A stretch of DNA of 64,000 bases from CAZSMC01 sp964607755 (GTDB lineage: Bacteria > Zhuqueibacterota > Zhuqueibacteria > Residuimicrobiales > Krinioviventaceae), in the NCBI GenBank assembly GCA_964607755.1, contig CAZSMC010000020.1:1-64000 (forward strand), written 5' to 3'. Numbering within the stretch: position 1 is the stretch's first letter; each line of letters begins with the position of its first letter. Made by a program: the position numbers and the translations under genes. Below the pieces are notes generated by a model, which did not search any database, was not told the DNA's origin, and saw only the letters and a list, made by a program, of their open reading frames with translations. This document shows positions 44,422 to 52,464 of this stretch, one piece after another.

Positions 44422-44458
44422 AAAGCCCGTGCCGCTTCGGCGGTACGGGCTTTTTTTA
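44422..44458 (+). terminator. Rho-independent terminator after glutathione peroxidase gene
   Basis: AAGCCCGTGCCGC-TTCG-GCGGTACGGGCTT followed by TTTTTAAG: a 13-bp stem with one G-T pair, stable TTCG tetraloop and T-tract. Confidence 0.93.
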
Positions 44459-44517
44459 AGTTCCTGTTGCCAATTTGGTCGTAAAAGCTCGGTCTTGGGT
44501 GGAAGTTTTAATATTTG

Positions 44518-44640
44518 GGCACTAAAGTGCCTATTAAAGAATCTCAATAATAACCCCGACTTGAAAGTCGGGGCTATAATATTGCCCCGAGCTTTAGCTC
44601 GGGGTTAAAGATGACCTCTCAACATAACGGGCTTTAGCCC
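44518..44640. repeat. Cluster of four REP-like palindromes
   Basis: GGCACT-AA-AGTGCC (44518-44531), CCCCGACTT-GA-AAGTCGGGG (44554-44573), CCCCGAGCT-TT-AGCTCGGGG (44585-44604), GGGCT-TT-AGCCC (44629-44640). All have 2-base loops and the '(GGGCT)TT(AGCCC)' style of the units around the RAYT gene at 16.5 kb. No transposase gene is adjacent. Confidence 0.8.
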
Positions 44641-44912
44641 ACTTTTGTAATGCTGCAACGATTTTCTCCCGTCAGTGAGCTTTTACATTTGGTCAGAATT
44701 TATCCTTGCGAAAAAAAGATAAAAGTCTATATTACATTTAATGAATACAGTGGTATGGAAACCTGCTTTGATTATGAATCTGCTATAGATGCGAAATATA
44801 AACTGACTCTGGTGTTTCGACTCTGGAACGACTCTTCCTTCTGCCCTTGCTTTTGTTTTAACTGCAATTTTTAACAAAAATGTATATTCAGTTTAAATTT
44901 GAAGGAGGACGT

Positions 44913-45236
44913 ATGGCTTATACCTTTGATGAATTGAAAAAGATGTCCGCGGTACAATTAAAAGAAATTGCCGCAGGAATCGACCACGATGCGGTGCATG
45001 GCTATTCAACCATGCACAAGGAAGACCTGATCAATGCCATTTGCGAAGCACTTGGAATCGAGGCGCATGAACATCATCGCGTTGTTGGCATTGACAAGGG
45101 GAAAATCAAAAAACGAATTCGCGAGCTCAAGATGGAGCGCGACAAAGCTCTGGAAGAGAACAATAAAACCGAACTGAAACGCGTCAGGCGTAAAATTCAT
45201 GCGTTGAAACGCAAATTGCGGCGGGCTATGGTTTAG
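44913..45236 (+). CDS. Rho termination factor N-terminal-like domain protein
   Basis: 107 aa. The N-terminal ~50 residues (YTFDELKKMSAVQLKEIAAG ... MHKEDLINAICEALGI) form a Rho-N/SAP-like helix-extended-loop-helix fold that binds nucleic acids in relatives. A very basic, helical C-terminus (about 68-107: KKRIRELKMERDK ... RRKIHALKRKLRRAM) should bind nucleic acid or form a coiled-coil. Strong RBS GGAGG 5 bases before ATG 44913. Short stand-alone Rho-N proteins are common and of unknown role. Confidence 0.85.
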   Translation: MAYTFDELKKMSAVQLKEIAAGIDHDAVHGYSTMHKEDLINAICEALGIEAHEHHRVVGIDKGKIKKRIRELKMERDKALEENNKTELKRVRRKIHALKRKLRRAMV

Positions 45237-45264
45237 CGGCTAGTAACATCCGCGGTTTTTAGTA

Positions 45265-45281
45265 CCCCGGGGCTACCGGGG
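45265..45281. repeat. Short GC palindrome behind the Rho-N gene
   Basis: CCCCGG-GGCTA-CCGGGG, a 6-bp perfect stem 28 bases after the stop codon. Without a T-tract; either a weak terminator or another REP-like unit. Confidence 0.4.
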
Positions 45282-45379
45282 ATGTGCCCTGGAATCCTGC
45301 CGAAGTGTTTGCACAATGATATTTTATTGCTTATATTTTTATTTAATCGAAAAAGCCTCACAAAAAATAATTACATCTC

Positions 45380-46765
45380 ATGCTACAAATCGATTATTCG
45401 TTAACTCTTAATGACTTGAAGGACAAACTGAAACGGTTCTGGTCATTGTCAGGTGAAAAAATAACCGCCATTCAAAACGAGTACGATGACTCGCAGGGTT
45501 CACCGGTCTATACAGTCAAAGGCAAATACACCACTCGCGGCTGGACAGAATGGACCCAGGGTTTTCAATACGGTTCTGCTCTTCTGCAGTTTGATGCAGA
45601 CGGTAATGAACATTTTTTAAACATCGGCCGCCAGGGAACGTTGGATAAAATGGCGGTGCATGTCAGTCATGTCGGGGTACATGACCACGGCTTTAACAAC
45701 CTCAGCACCTATGGAAATGCCCTCCGTCTTTTGCGGGAAGGGAAAATTGCTTTTGACGAGTGGGAAAAGAATTTTTACGAACTGGCGTTAAAAATCTCCG
45801 GAGCTGTGCAAGCCAGCCGCTGGACGTCCTTGCCGGACGGCGGCTTTATTCACTCCTTCAATGGTCCGCATTCCTTGTTTGTTGATACGATTCGGTCCTG
45901 TAGGATTTTGAGCGTAGCTCATACGTTAGGCCATGCATTGCAGGGCGAAAACGACGAACACATCAATTTGCTGCAACGCATGATTCAGCACGCCAGAGCC
46001 ACGGCCGAGTACTCTGTTTTTTACGGCACCGGCCGCGATGCTTTTGACGTGCGCGGACGCACGGCTCATGAATGTATCTTTAATACAAAGAACGGCCAGT
46101 TTCGATGCCCGAACGCCCAACAGGGTTTTTCCGGCTATACAACCTGGACGCGCGGATTGTCCTGGGCTATGTGCGGTTTCCCTGAAGAACTGGAGTTTGT
46201 CGAGACATTGTCTGATGACGAACTGGAACCTCTCGGCGGTCGCCAGAATATTGAGGATTTTATGCTGAATGCGGCGCGTGCAGTGTGCGATTTCTATATC
46301 GAAAACACACCCACAAATGGCATTCCGTACTGGGATACCGGTGCGCCCAGTTTACACAAACTTGGCGATTATCTCGATCGTCCGGCTGAGCCGTTCAATG
46401 ATTACGAGCCAGTGGACAGTTCCGCCGCGGCAATAGCAGCGCAGGGCCTGTTGCGGCTCGGACGTTATCTGCAAAACAAAGGTGAAAAGAATGCAGGTGA
46501 CCGGTACTGGCATGCCGGACTTGCTGTGTTGAACACGCTTCTCCGGGAACCTTACTTGAGCGTTGATCCGGTACATCACGGATTGCTCTTGCACACCATT
46601 TATCATCAGCCAAACGGCTGGGATTATATCCCGCCGGGGAGCCGCGTTCCCAACGGCGAATCCTGCATGTGGGGCGATTATCATATTCGCGAATGCGCTC
46701 TTTATGTACAAAAACTCATCTCCAACGAACCGTATTACACGTTTTTCGGGTGCGTCCATGTATAA
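45380..46765 (+). CDS. Glycoside hydrolase family 88 protein (unsaturated uronyl hydrolase)
   Basis: 461 aa (alpha/alpha)6 enzyme. The family's two key aspartates are seen as D102 in GVHDHGFNNLSTYGN and D169 in SLFVDTIRSCR. Further family blocks are NGIPYWDT and PVDSSAAAIAAQGLLRLGRY (about 315-360) and NGESCMWGDYHI near 428. GH88 removes the unsaturated uronic acid that polysaccharide lyases leave on glycosaminoglycans, ulvan, gellan or similar chains. No signal peptide, so it is cytoplasmic. The next gene starts 8 bases inside this one. Substrate unknown; no lyase gene lies in the window. Confidence 0.87.
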   Translation: MLQIDYSLTLNDLKDKLKRFWSLSGEKITAIQNEYDDSQGSPVYTVKGKYTTRGWTEWTQGFQYGSALLQFDADGNEHFLNIGRQGTLDKMAVHVSHVGVHDHGFNNLSTYGNALRLLREGKIAFDEWEKNFYELALKISGAVQASRWTSLPDGGFIHSFNGPHSLFVDTIRSCRILSVAHTLGHALQGENDEHINLLQRMIQHARATAEYSVFYGTGRDAFDVRGRTAHECIFNTKNGQFRCPNAQQGFSGYTTWTRGLSWAMCGFPEELEFVETLSDDELEPLGGRQNIEDFMLNAARAVCDFYIENTPTNGIPYWDTGAPSLHKLGDYLDRPAEPFNDYEPVDSSAAAIAAQGLLRLGRYLQNKGEKNAGDRYWHAGLAVLNTLLREPYLSVDPVHHGLLLHTIYHQPNGWDYIPPGSRVPNGESCMWGDYHIRECALYVQKLISNEPYYTFFGCVHV

Positions 46766-47585
46766 AAAACCGTCTATTGATAAACTGTGCATTCATACTA
46801 TTACAACTAAGCCCTGGTCTATCGAGGAGGCTGCCGATAAATATGCTGCCGCCGGCGTGAGCGGCATTACAGTCTGGCGTAGCGCGCTTGAAAACAGGGA
46901 TATAAATCACGTCAAAGAAATGTTGCAGATTCGCGAGTTAAAAGTCGTCTCACTGTGCCGGGGTGGTTTTTTTCCGGCAGAAACTGAAACAGGGCGCCAA
47001 AAGGCGATCGATGAAAATCGCCGCATTCTGGATGAAGCGGCAGCGCTCGGAGCGCCGCACGTGGTTCTGGTTTGCGGCGCCGTGCCGGGACTTTCGCTCA
47101 ATGAATCCAGACAGCAGATTCGCAAGGGCATTGAAGCTGTTATTCCTCATGCCGAAAATGTGAACGTTAAACTGGCTATTGAACCGCTGCATCCGATGTA
47201 CGCGGATACCCGCTCCGCTATTAATACGTTGCGACAGGGCAATGAAATGGCCGAGGCGATTCAATCGCCAATGGTTGGTGTGGCTGTTGATGTCTATCAT
47301 TTGTGGTGGGACCCCGAATTGAGAGAGCAGATCCGCCGGTGCGGCCAGCAAAACAATCTTTTGGCGTTTCATATCTCGGACTGGAAAACGCCTACCGAAG
47401 ATGTGCTGCTGGACCGCGGACTGATGGGCGAAGGCTGCATCAATGTGCCACAAATCCGGCAGCGGGTCGAGGAAACCGGTTTTGATGGGTTTAATGAAGT
47501 TGAGATTTTTTCTTCACAATACTGGCAACAAGACCAGGATACATTTTTACAAAAAATAATTGATGCCTATCTGGCGGCATCCTGA
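46758..47585 (+). CDS. Sugar phosphate isomerase/epimerase-type TIM barrel protein
   Basis: 275 aa member of the AP-endonuclease-2/xylose-isomerase-like TIM-barrel family. Visible metal-site blocks: LAIEPLHPMYADTRSAI near 134-150 (Glu), VGVAVDVYHLWWDP near 174 (Asp, His), LAFHISDWKTPTED near 206 (His), and the terminal FNEVEIFSSQYW (Glu). ATG 46758 begins within the GH88 gene (8-base overlap), so the two are coupled. The longer open frame from 46563 lies inside GH88 and is not used. With the neighbouring GH88 and Gfo/Idh genes it suggests a uronate or related sugar pathway. Confidence 0.85.
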   Translation: MYKKPSIDKLCIHTITTKPWSIEEAADKYAAAGVSGITVWRSALENRDINHVKEMLQIRELKVVSLCRGGFFPAETETGRQKAIDENRRILDEAAALGAPHVVLVCGAVPGLSLNESRQQIRKGIEAVIPHAENVNVKLAIEPLHPMYADTRSAINTLRQGNEMAEAIQSPMVGVAVDVYHLWWDPELREQIRRCGQQNNLLAFHISDWKTPTEDVLLDRGLMGEGCINVPQIRQRVEETGFDGFNEVEIFSSQYWQQDQDTFLQKIIDAYLAAS

Positions 47586-47610
47586 CTGAGAACGGAAAGC
47601 TGGGAGACTC

Positions 47611-48774
47611 ATGACACAACATAACAAACTGCATAGAGTTGGCATTATTATGAACGGCGTAACCGGCCGAATGGGGACCAATCAGCATTTGATGCGTTCC
47701 ATCGTTGAAATCATCAAACAGGGCGGGGTGCAGGTCGGCAACGAAGAATTCATTATGCCAGACCCCATCCTCGTCGGCCGAAACGAGACAAAGCTGCAAA
47801 AACTTGCAGAGATGTCCGGAATCAAAAAATATACAACTGATCTGGACCGCGTTCTGGAAGATTCCGGGTATTCTGTTTATTTCGATGCCCAGATCACCGG
47901 ACTTCGGTATAAAAGCGTGAGCAAAGCTATCAAAGCCGGCAAACATGTTTATTGCGAAAAGCCCGTGGCAACCTCCTCCCAAGAAGCTCTTGAATTGTAC
48001 GCATTGTGCCAGGAACACGGTGTTAAAAATGGCGTGGTTCAGGACAAGCTGTGGCTGCCTGGTTTGCGAAAACTGAACCGCCTGATAGAAAATGATTTTT
48101 TTGGCAAGATACTCAGTGTGCGCGGCGAGTTTGGTTATTGGGTTTTCGAGGGCCACACTGTCCCGCCGCAACGTCCGTCGTGGAATTACCGCAAAGAAGA
48201 TGACGGCGGCATTATCATGGATATGTTGTGCCACTGGCGTTATGTGTTGGATAACCTGTTTGGTAATGTCAAAGCTGTGTCCTGTCTCGGCGCCACCCAT
48301 ATTCCGGAACGCATCGATGAAAGCGGTCAGGCCTATCAATGCACGGCTGATGACGCGGCTTATGCGACATTCGAGCTGGAAAACGACATCATCGCTCATT
48401 TCAATTCGTCGTGGGTGACCCGGGTTCGCCGGGATGATTTGTTGACGCTACACGTGGACGGCACCCAGGGTTCTGCTGTTGCAGGACTGCGTGAATGTTA
48501 CACACAACATTACGGCAACACACCACGGCCGGTGTGGAATCCGGATGTCGATCAGCCAATTAATTTTTTCGATAACTGGCTGCGCGTGCCGGACCAGGAA
48601 AATTATGACAATGCCTTCAAGGCGCAGTGGGAATTGTTTCTGCGCCATGTGGTTTTGGATGAACCGTTCAAGTGGTCGATTCTGGAAGGCGCCAAGGGAG
48701 TGCAGCTTGCTGAAAAAGGTCTGGAGAGCTGGAAGAAAAGATGCTGGATTAATGTGGAACCGGTTAACGTTTGA
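47611..48774 (+). CDS. Gfo/Idh/MocA family oxidoreductase
   Basis: 387 aa NAD(P)-dependent sugar dehydrogenase type. N-terminal Rossmann fold begins RVGIIMNGVTGRMG; the family motif CEKPVATSSQEAL (EKP with catalytic lysine) lies near 114-126, and the substrate-domain motif GGIIMDMLCHWRYVLDNLFG near 192 provides the usual Asp-x-x-x-His pair. It lies 25 bases behind the isomerase gene in the GH88 cluster. The exact sugar is unknown. The N-terminal GMGxxxG-like turn is unusual (NGVTGRMG), as in some Gfo/Idh subfamilies. Confidence 0.87.
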   Translation: MTQHNKLHRVGIIMNGVTGRMGTNQHLMRSIVEIIKQGGVQVGNEEFIMPDPILVGRNETKLQKLAEMSGIKKYTTDLDRVLEDSGYSVYFDAQITGLRYKSVSKAIKAGKHVYCEKPVATSSQEALELYALCQEHGVKNGVVQDKLWLPGLRKLNRLIENDFFGKILSVRGEFGYWVFEGHTVPPQRPSWNYRKEDDGGIIMDMLCHWRYVLDNLFGNVKAVSCLGATHIPERIDESGQAYQCTADDAAYATFELENDIIAHFNSSWVTRVRRDDLLTLHVDGTQGSAVAGLRECYTQHYGNTPRPVWNPDVDQPINFFDNWLRVPDQENYDNAFKAQWELFLRHVVLDEPFKWSILEGAKGVQLAEKGLESWKKRCWINVEPVNV

Positions 48775-48813
48775 TATACAAACAAGATTCCAACAGAGAC
48801 ACAGGATTGTGCG

Positions 48814-49572
48814 ATGAAATCTAAAAATATCACTTTTCCCGGTAGCCAGGGACCCGATTTGCATGGTCGACTGGATAATCCGGACCAGAAAGAGCCTGTC
48901 GCTTATGCTTTGTTTACACACTGCTTTACGTGCAATAAAAATCTGAAACCCATTCACAATATTTCCAAAGCGCTCGTTGACCAGGGCTTTGGTGTTTTTC
49001 GATTTGATTTTACTGGACTTGGCGAGAGCAAAGGTGAGTTTGAACAAACCAATTTGACCACCAATATTAAAGATGTTCAGGCCGCTGTTGATTATATGAA
49101 AAATAATTACGAAACGCCGGTCTTGCTGGTCGGCCACTCCATGGGCGGCTCTGCTGTGTTGAATGCTGCTCATAACCTGCCGGACTGCAAAGCGGTGGTC
49201 ACACTGTCGACGCCGTCAAAACCGAATCATTTGACGCAGCTTTTAAAAGCGAAAAATCCTGACGTGAACGAATCGGACACTGTAACGGTTGAAATTGGTG
49301 GACGGGATTTTACTCTGTCCAGAGCTTTTTTCGAAGATCTGGATATGCACAGTGAGGAAAGCGATGTGGCTTCCATGGATCAGGCGTTGCTCATCATTCA
49401 TTCTCAGCATGACAATATAGTTGGTGTCGAACATGGCGAGCAGCTTTATGAACAGGCCCTTGAGCCTAAAAGTATTGTTACACTCAACCGGTCAGACCAT
49501 CTTTTAACATCCGAGGAGGATGCGCAATACATCGGACAGCTCATCGCTGCCTGGATCAGATTTTACCTATAA
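48814..49572 (+). CDS. Alpha/beta hydrolase
   Basis: 252 aa serine hydrolase. Nucleophile elbow VGHSMGGSAVLNAA near 109-122, oxyanion/strand block YALFTHCFTCNKNL near 30, acidic residue in IIHSQHDNIVGVEHGEQLY near 196, and histidine in RSDHLLTSEEDAQ near 229. The NLKPI/THCFTCNKN block is typical of the hydrolase half of alpha/beta-hydrolase-OsmC fusions; here only the hydrolase is present. It lies between the GH88 cluster and znuA, 39 bases after the oxidoreductase; its relation to either is unclear. Confidence 0.88.
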   Translation: MKSKNITFPGSQGPDLHGRLDNPDQKEPVAYALFTHCFTCNKNLKPIHNISKALVDQGFGVFRFDFTGLGESKGEFEQTNLTTNIKDVQAAVDYMKNNYETPVLLVGHSMGGSAVLNAAHNLPDCKAVVTLSTPSKPNHLTQLLKAKNPDVNESDTVTVEIGGRDFTLSRAFFEDLDMHSEESDVASMDQALLIIHSQHDNIVGVEHGEQLYEQALEPKSIVTLNRSDHLLTSEEDAQYIGQLIAAWIRFYL

Positions 49573-49596
49573 TGCGAAAATGGAGAATTTATCATC

Positions 49597-50475
49597 TTGA
49601 AACGTTTGACACTCATTTTGATTTTTTTGATTGCGCTGGTTTTCAACCATTGCGATGAGCAAAAACCCTCATCAGAGAAAATTGTCATCGCTGCCAGCAT
49701 TCCGCCTATTGCAGATTTTGCCCGCCAGGTTGGCGGTGATTTCGTTGATGTGTTCAATGTTGTGCCGCCAGGTGCCAATCCGCACACCTTTAAGTTGACA
49801 ACAAAGCTGATGCAGCGCATCGCCGAAGCGGATATGCTGGTTATAAATGGTCTTGAATTGGAATACTGGGCTGACAAGGTCGTCGACAACGTGCCGAAAA
49901 CGCGGATTGTCAACACCAGCGAAGGGCTGTTTGCAAATAAAGAATCTCTTCATGCTCCTGACGGTCATGTCAATCCGCATGTCTGGCTCGATCCTGACAA
50001 CGCTATTTATCAGATAAAAAAGATCCGCGACGCGCTGAAAGAGCAGGATTCGGGCCATGCAGAAAAGTATGAGAATCAGGCACAGTTTTTTGTCTATCAA
50101 ATCCGGCAACTGGAAGAAAAAATCCGGCAGGAGATAGCGACCTGGGAACGCAAACGATTTGTCTGTTTTCATCCGGCATGGGCCTATTTTGCCGAACATT
50201 TTGGTTTGGAAATGGCAGGGGTCATTGAAAAACGACCCGGCTCTGAACCCACGCCCAAAGACATCACCGATATTATCAAAAAAGTTAAAGCGATGAATGC
50301 CAGAGCGATCTTTACCGAAGCCCAGTTTCCGAGCAAAGTTAGCGAGATGATTGCAGCCGAAAGTAACGTCATGGTCATTCCGCTTGATCCGCTCGGAGGA
50401 TTGGACCATGTTAATGGTTATTTTGACATTTTGCGTTATAATGTCTCGCAAATGGCAAAAGGATTAAAGAAATAA
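49597..50475 (+). CDS. znuA: Zinc ABC transporter substrate-binding lipoprotein
   Basis: 292 aa cluster A-I binding protein. Lipoprotein signal (about 1-18) with C19 in VFNHC. Metal ligands: H63 in GANPHTFKLT, H128 in HVNPHVWLDP, a histidine in FHPAWAYFAEHFG near 190, and an acidic residue in IPLDPLGGL near 265. Zinc or manganese binding is expected; the genes behind it (ATPase and permease) complete the system. The Zn-type His-rich loop is short (LHAPDGHVNPH). TTG start at 49597 with GGAGA upstream. Confidence 0.9.
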   Translation: MKRLTLILIFLIALVFNHCDEQKPSSEKIVIAASIPPIADFARQVGGDFVDVFNVVPPGANPHTFKLTTKLMQRIAEADMLVINGLELEYWADKVVDNVPKTRIVNTSEGLFANKESLHAPDGHVNPHVWLDPDNAIYQIKKIRDALKEQDSGHAEKYENQAQFFVYQIRQLEEKIRQEIATWERKRFVCFHPAWAYFAEHFGLEMAGVIEKRPGSEPTPKDITDIIKKVKAMNARAIFTEAQFPSKVSEMIAAESNVMVIPLDPLGGLDHVNGYFDILRYNVSQMAKGLKK

Positions 50476-50480
50476 AATAA

Positions 50481-51290
50481 ATGTCAACAGATAGAGCTCA
50501 CATCATTGAGGCGGAACATATTTATGCGGCGTATCAGGATAACCTGGCGCTCGAAGATGTGTCGTTTCAAATACAAGAAGGAGAATTTTGGGGTATTCTC
50601 GGTCCCAACGGATCCGGTAAAACCACGTTGCTCAAAGTGATGCTGGGATTAATGAAACCTCTTTCCGGGACCATTCGCATTTGGGGACAAAAACCCAGCC
50701 AGCTTGGCAGCAAACGCGACCGAATCGGTTATGTCCCTCAACATCCAACTATTGACTTGTCTTTTCCGATAAATGTCCGCGATGTAGTGATGCTCGGACG
50801 CAGCCGGATGATTGGGCTTGGGAAACGACCGGCTGAAGAAGATAAAGAGGCGGTGCAAGAAGCTTTACAACGTGTGGAATTGTTGGATTTCGCGGACCGC
50901 CAAATCGGGCAACTTTCCGGCGGACAACGTCAACGTGTGATGATTGCCCGGGCACTGGTGACGTATCCTGAAATTTTGATTTTAGACGAGCCAACCGCCG
51001 CATTGGATGTCAATGCCACCGAAAGCTTTTACGAATGGCTGCACAAGATGCACAACACCATGAACCTGACCATGATTATCGTTTCTCATGATGTTGGTGT
51101 GATCTCCAAATATGTTGATACGGTTGCCTGTTTGAACAAGCGACTGGTTGCCCACGGCATTCCCAATGAAGTGATGGGCAAGGAAACGCTGGAAGAGATG
51201 TACGGTTGTGATGCCATCTTTTTCCGGCACGGTGAAGTGCCACACATGGTTGTTGCCAGCGGAAAAAAGCCAGAGGAAAAAAATGATTGA
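50481..51290 (+). CDS. znuC: Zinc/manganese ABC transporter ATP-binding protein
   Basis: 269 aa. Walker A GPNGSGKTTLLK near 38-49, signature LSGGQRQRVMIARAL near 146-160, Walker B ILILDEPTAALD near 166, and switch His in IIVSHDVGVISK near 196. The C-terminal tail carries two histidines (FRHGEVPHMVV) that may respond to metal. It starts 5 bases after znuA and overlaps the permease start. Confidence 0.93.
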   Translation: MSTDRAHIIEAEHIYAAYQDNLALEDVSFQIQEGEFWGILGPNGSGKTTLLKVMLGLMKPLSGTIRIWGQKPSQLGSKRDRIGYVPQHPTIDLSFPINVRDVVMLGRSRMIGLGKRPAEEDKEAVQEALQRVELLDFADRQIGQLSGGQRQRVMIARALVTYPEILILDEPTAALDVNATESFYEWLHKMHNTMNLTMIIVSHDVGVISKYVDTVACLNKRLVAHGIPNEVMGKETLEEMYGCDAIFFRHGEVPHMVVASGKKPEEKND

Positions 51291-52134
51291 GCTGTTACAG
51301 TACACCTTTATGCAGCGCGCTTTTGTCATGGCGACTCTTACCGGTTCGTTATGTGCTCTGGTTGGAGTTTACGTGATTTTACGCAGCATGTCGTTTATCG
51401 GCGCTGGTATTGCTCACGCCAGTTTTGGGGGTGTGGCTTTGGGAATGCTGGCGGGTATCAATCCGTTTTTTACGGCTGTGGTGTTTTGCACTGGCACGGC
51501 CTGGGCTATCGGGGCTGTGAGCGAGCGAACTCACATCAGCGAAGATACAGCAGTAGGAATTTTTTTCGCTTCTACCATGGCTTTTGGGGTGCTGCTCATC
51601 GGATTTATGAAGGGCTATAATACGGATTTGTTTGGTTATATTTTCGGCAATATTTTAGCGGTCACGTCTTTTGACGTGTGGACCGGCGTTGTGCTGGCGA
51701 CTATCGTCGTTGGGACGATTATTTTTTTCTTTAAAGAATTTCTTTTTATCACATTCGATTCCGAAATGGCGCGTGTCACCGGGCTCCCAGTCAGACGGCT
51801 CAATTATCTGATGCTCACGCTCATTGCACTGACTATCGTCATTTCCATCAAAGCCGTGGGTATTGTGCTGGTCTCCGCGTTGATTGTCACCCCGGCTGCT
51901 GCGGCTCATCAGTTAACAAATGATTTCCGTCGCATGGTGGTGATTGCGGTTTCGCTTGGCATTGCAGCATCATGGATCGGTTTATTCCTGTCCGCGCTTT
52001 TCGATATCCCCTCCGGCGCGACAATCGTGCTGACGGCAACGGTTCTCTTTTTTCTCTGTTCTGTGCTGTCACCACACCGCCGGCGGCTGCATATTCGCCG
52101 GGATCGTTTGGAGCATGATGTTGGCAGGGTATGA
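51283..52134 (+). CDS. znuB: Zinc/manganese ABC transporter permease
   Basis: 283 aa with about eight membrane helices. Family hallmarks: GVYVILRSMSFIGAGIAHASFGGVALG near the start and IKAVGIVLVSALIVTPAAAAHQL near 196. ATG 51283 lies 8 bases inside znuC (overlap), a coupled arrangement; the upstream open frame is znuC in another frame. Completes the ZnuABC system for high-affinity Zn2+ (or Mn2+) import. No Zur box could be named with confidence. Confidence 0.93.
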   Translation: MIELLQYTFMQRAFVMATLTGSLCALVGVYVILRSMSFIGAGIAHASFGGVALGMLAGINPFFTAVVFCTGTAWAIGAVSERTHISEDTAVGIFFASTMAFGVLLIGFMKGYNTDLFGYIFGNILAVTSFDVWTGVVLATIVVGTIIFFFKEFLFITFDSEMARVTGLPVRRLNYLMLTLIALTIVISIKAVGIVLVSALIVTPAAAAHQLTNDFRRMVVIAVSLGIAASWIGLFLSALFDIPSGATIVLTATVLFFLCSVLSPHRRRLHIRRDRLEHDVGRV

Positions 52135-52210
52135 GTTCAGTCACCGGTTGATATGCTCTATCTAAACAATGGGTCACAAATCTGTTATGCACTAATGGAG
52201 GTTTAAAAAA

Positions 52211-52393
52211 ATGTGGCAAGATCCAATCGTAAAAGAAATACGCCAACAACGAAAACGGATAGAAAAAAACTGCAACAATGATTTTAATGAGATACTACAA
52301 AAGGCTTTTATAATTCAAAAAAAATACTCAGATCGAGTTGTATCAAAACCATCGAAACAAAAAAATAAAGATTATATACACTCAACATCATAG
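52211..52393 (+). CDS. Small conserved-type protein, MWxDPIV family
   Basis: 60 aa, rich in Lys and Gln. GGAGG lies 9 bases before ATG. The opening MWQDPIVKEIRQQRKRIEK resembles a group of small hypothetical proteins (about 45-75 aa, MW-x-DPIV-x-E-x-R) common in cyanobacteria and other genomes, often near toxin-antitoxin genes; this link is from memory and is tentative. No toxin gene is adjacent. Function unknown. Confidence 0.65.
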   Translation: MWQDPIVKEIRQQRKRIEKNCNNDFNEILQKAFIIQKKYSDRVVSKPSKQKNKDYIHSTS

Positions 52394-52464
52394 CTATTTC
52401 TTCAGCTTGGCATAGTGTTCCAATAGCAGGGACTTTAGAATATCTCATATTGAAAAGGATAAAC

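Larger units (their letters stand above)
44401..44912. other. Intergenic stretch with terminator and REP cluster
   Basis: About 510 bases without a supported gene. It contains the terminator of the peroxidase gene (44422-44458) and four REP-like palindromes (44518-44640). Open frames of about 64-74 codons at 44650-44877 on both strands lack an RBS and family likeness and are taken as chance. Confidence 0.6.

Noticed and set aside
44650..44877. Overlapping open frames on both strands between the REP cluster and Rho-N gene
   Set aside because: Both strands open by chance; no RBS, no family, amino acid content not protein-like.
46563..46757. Upstream extension of the sugar isomerase frame
   Set aside because: It lies wholly inside the GH88 coding region in another frame; homology starts at ATG 46758.
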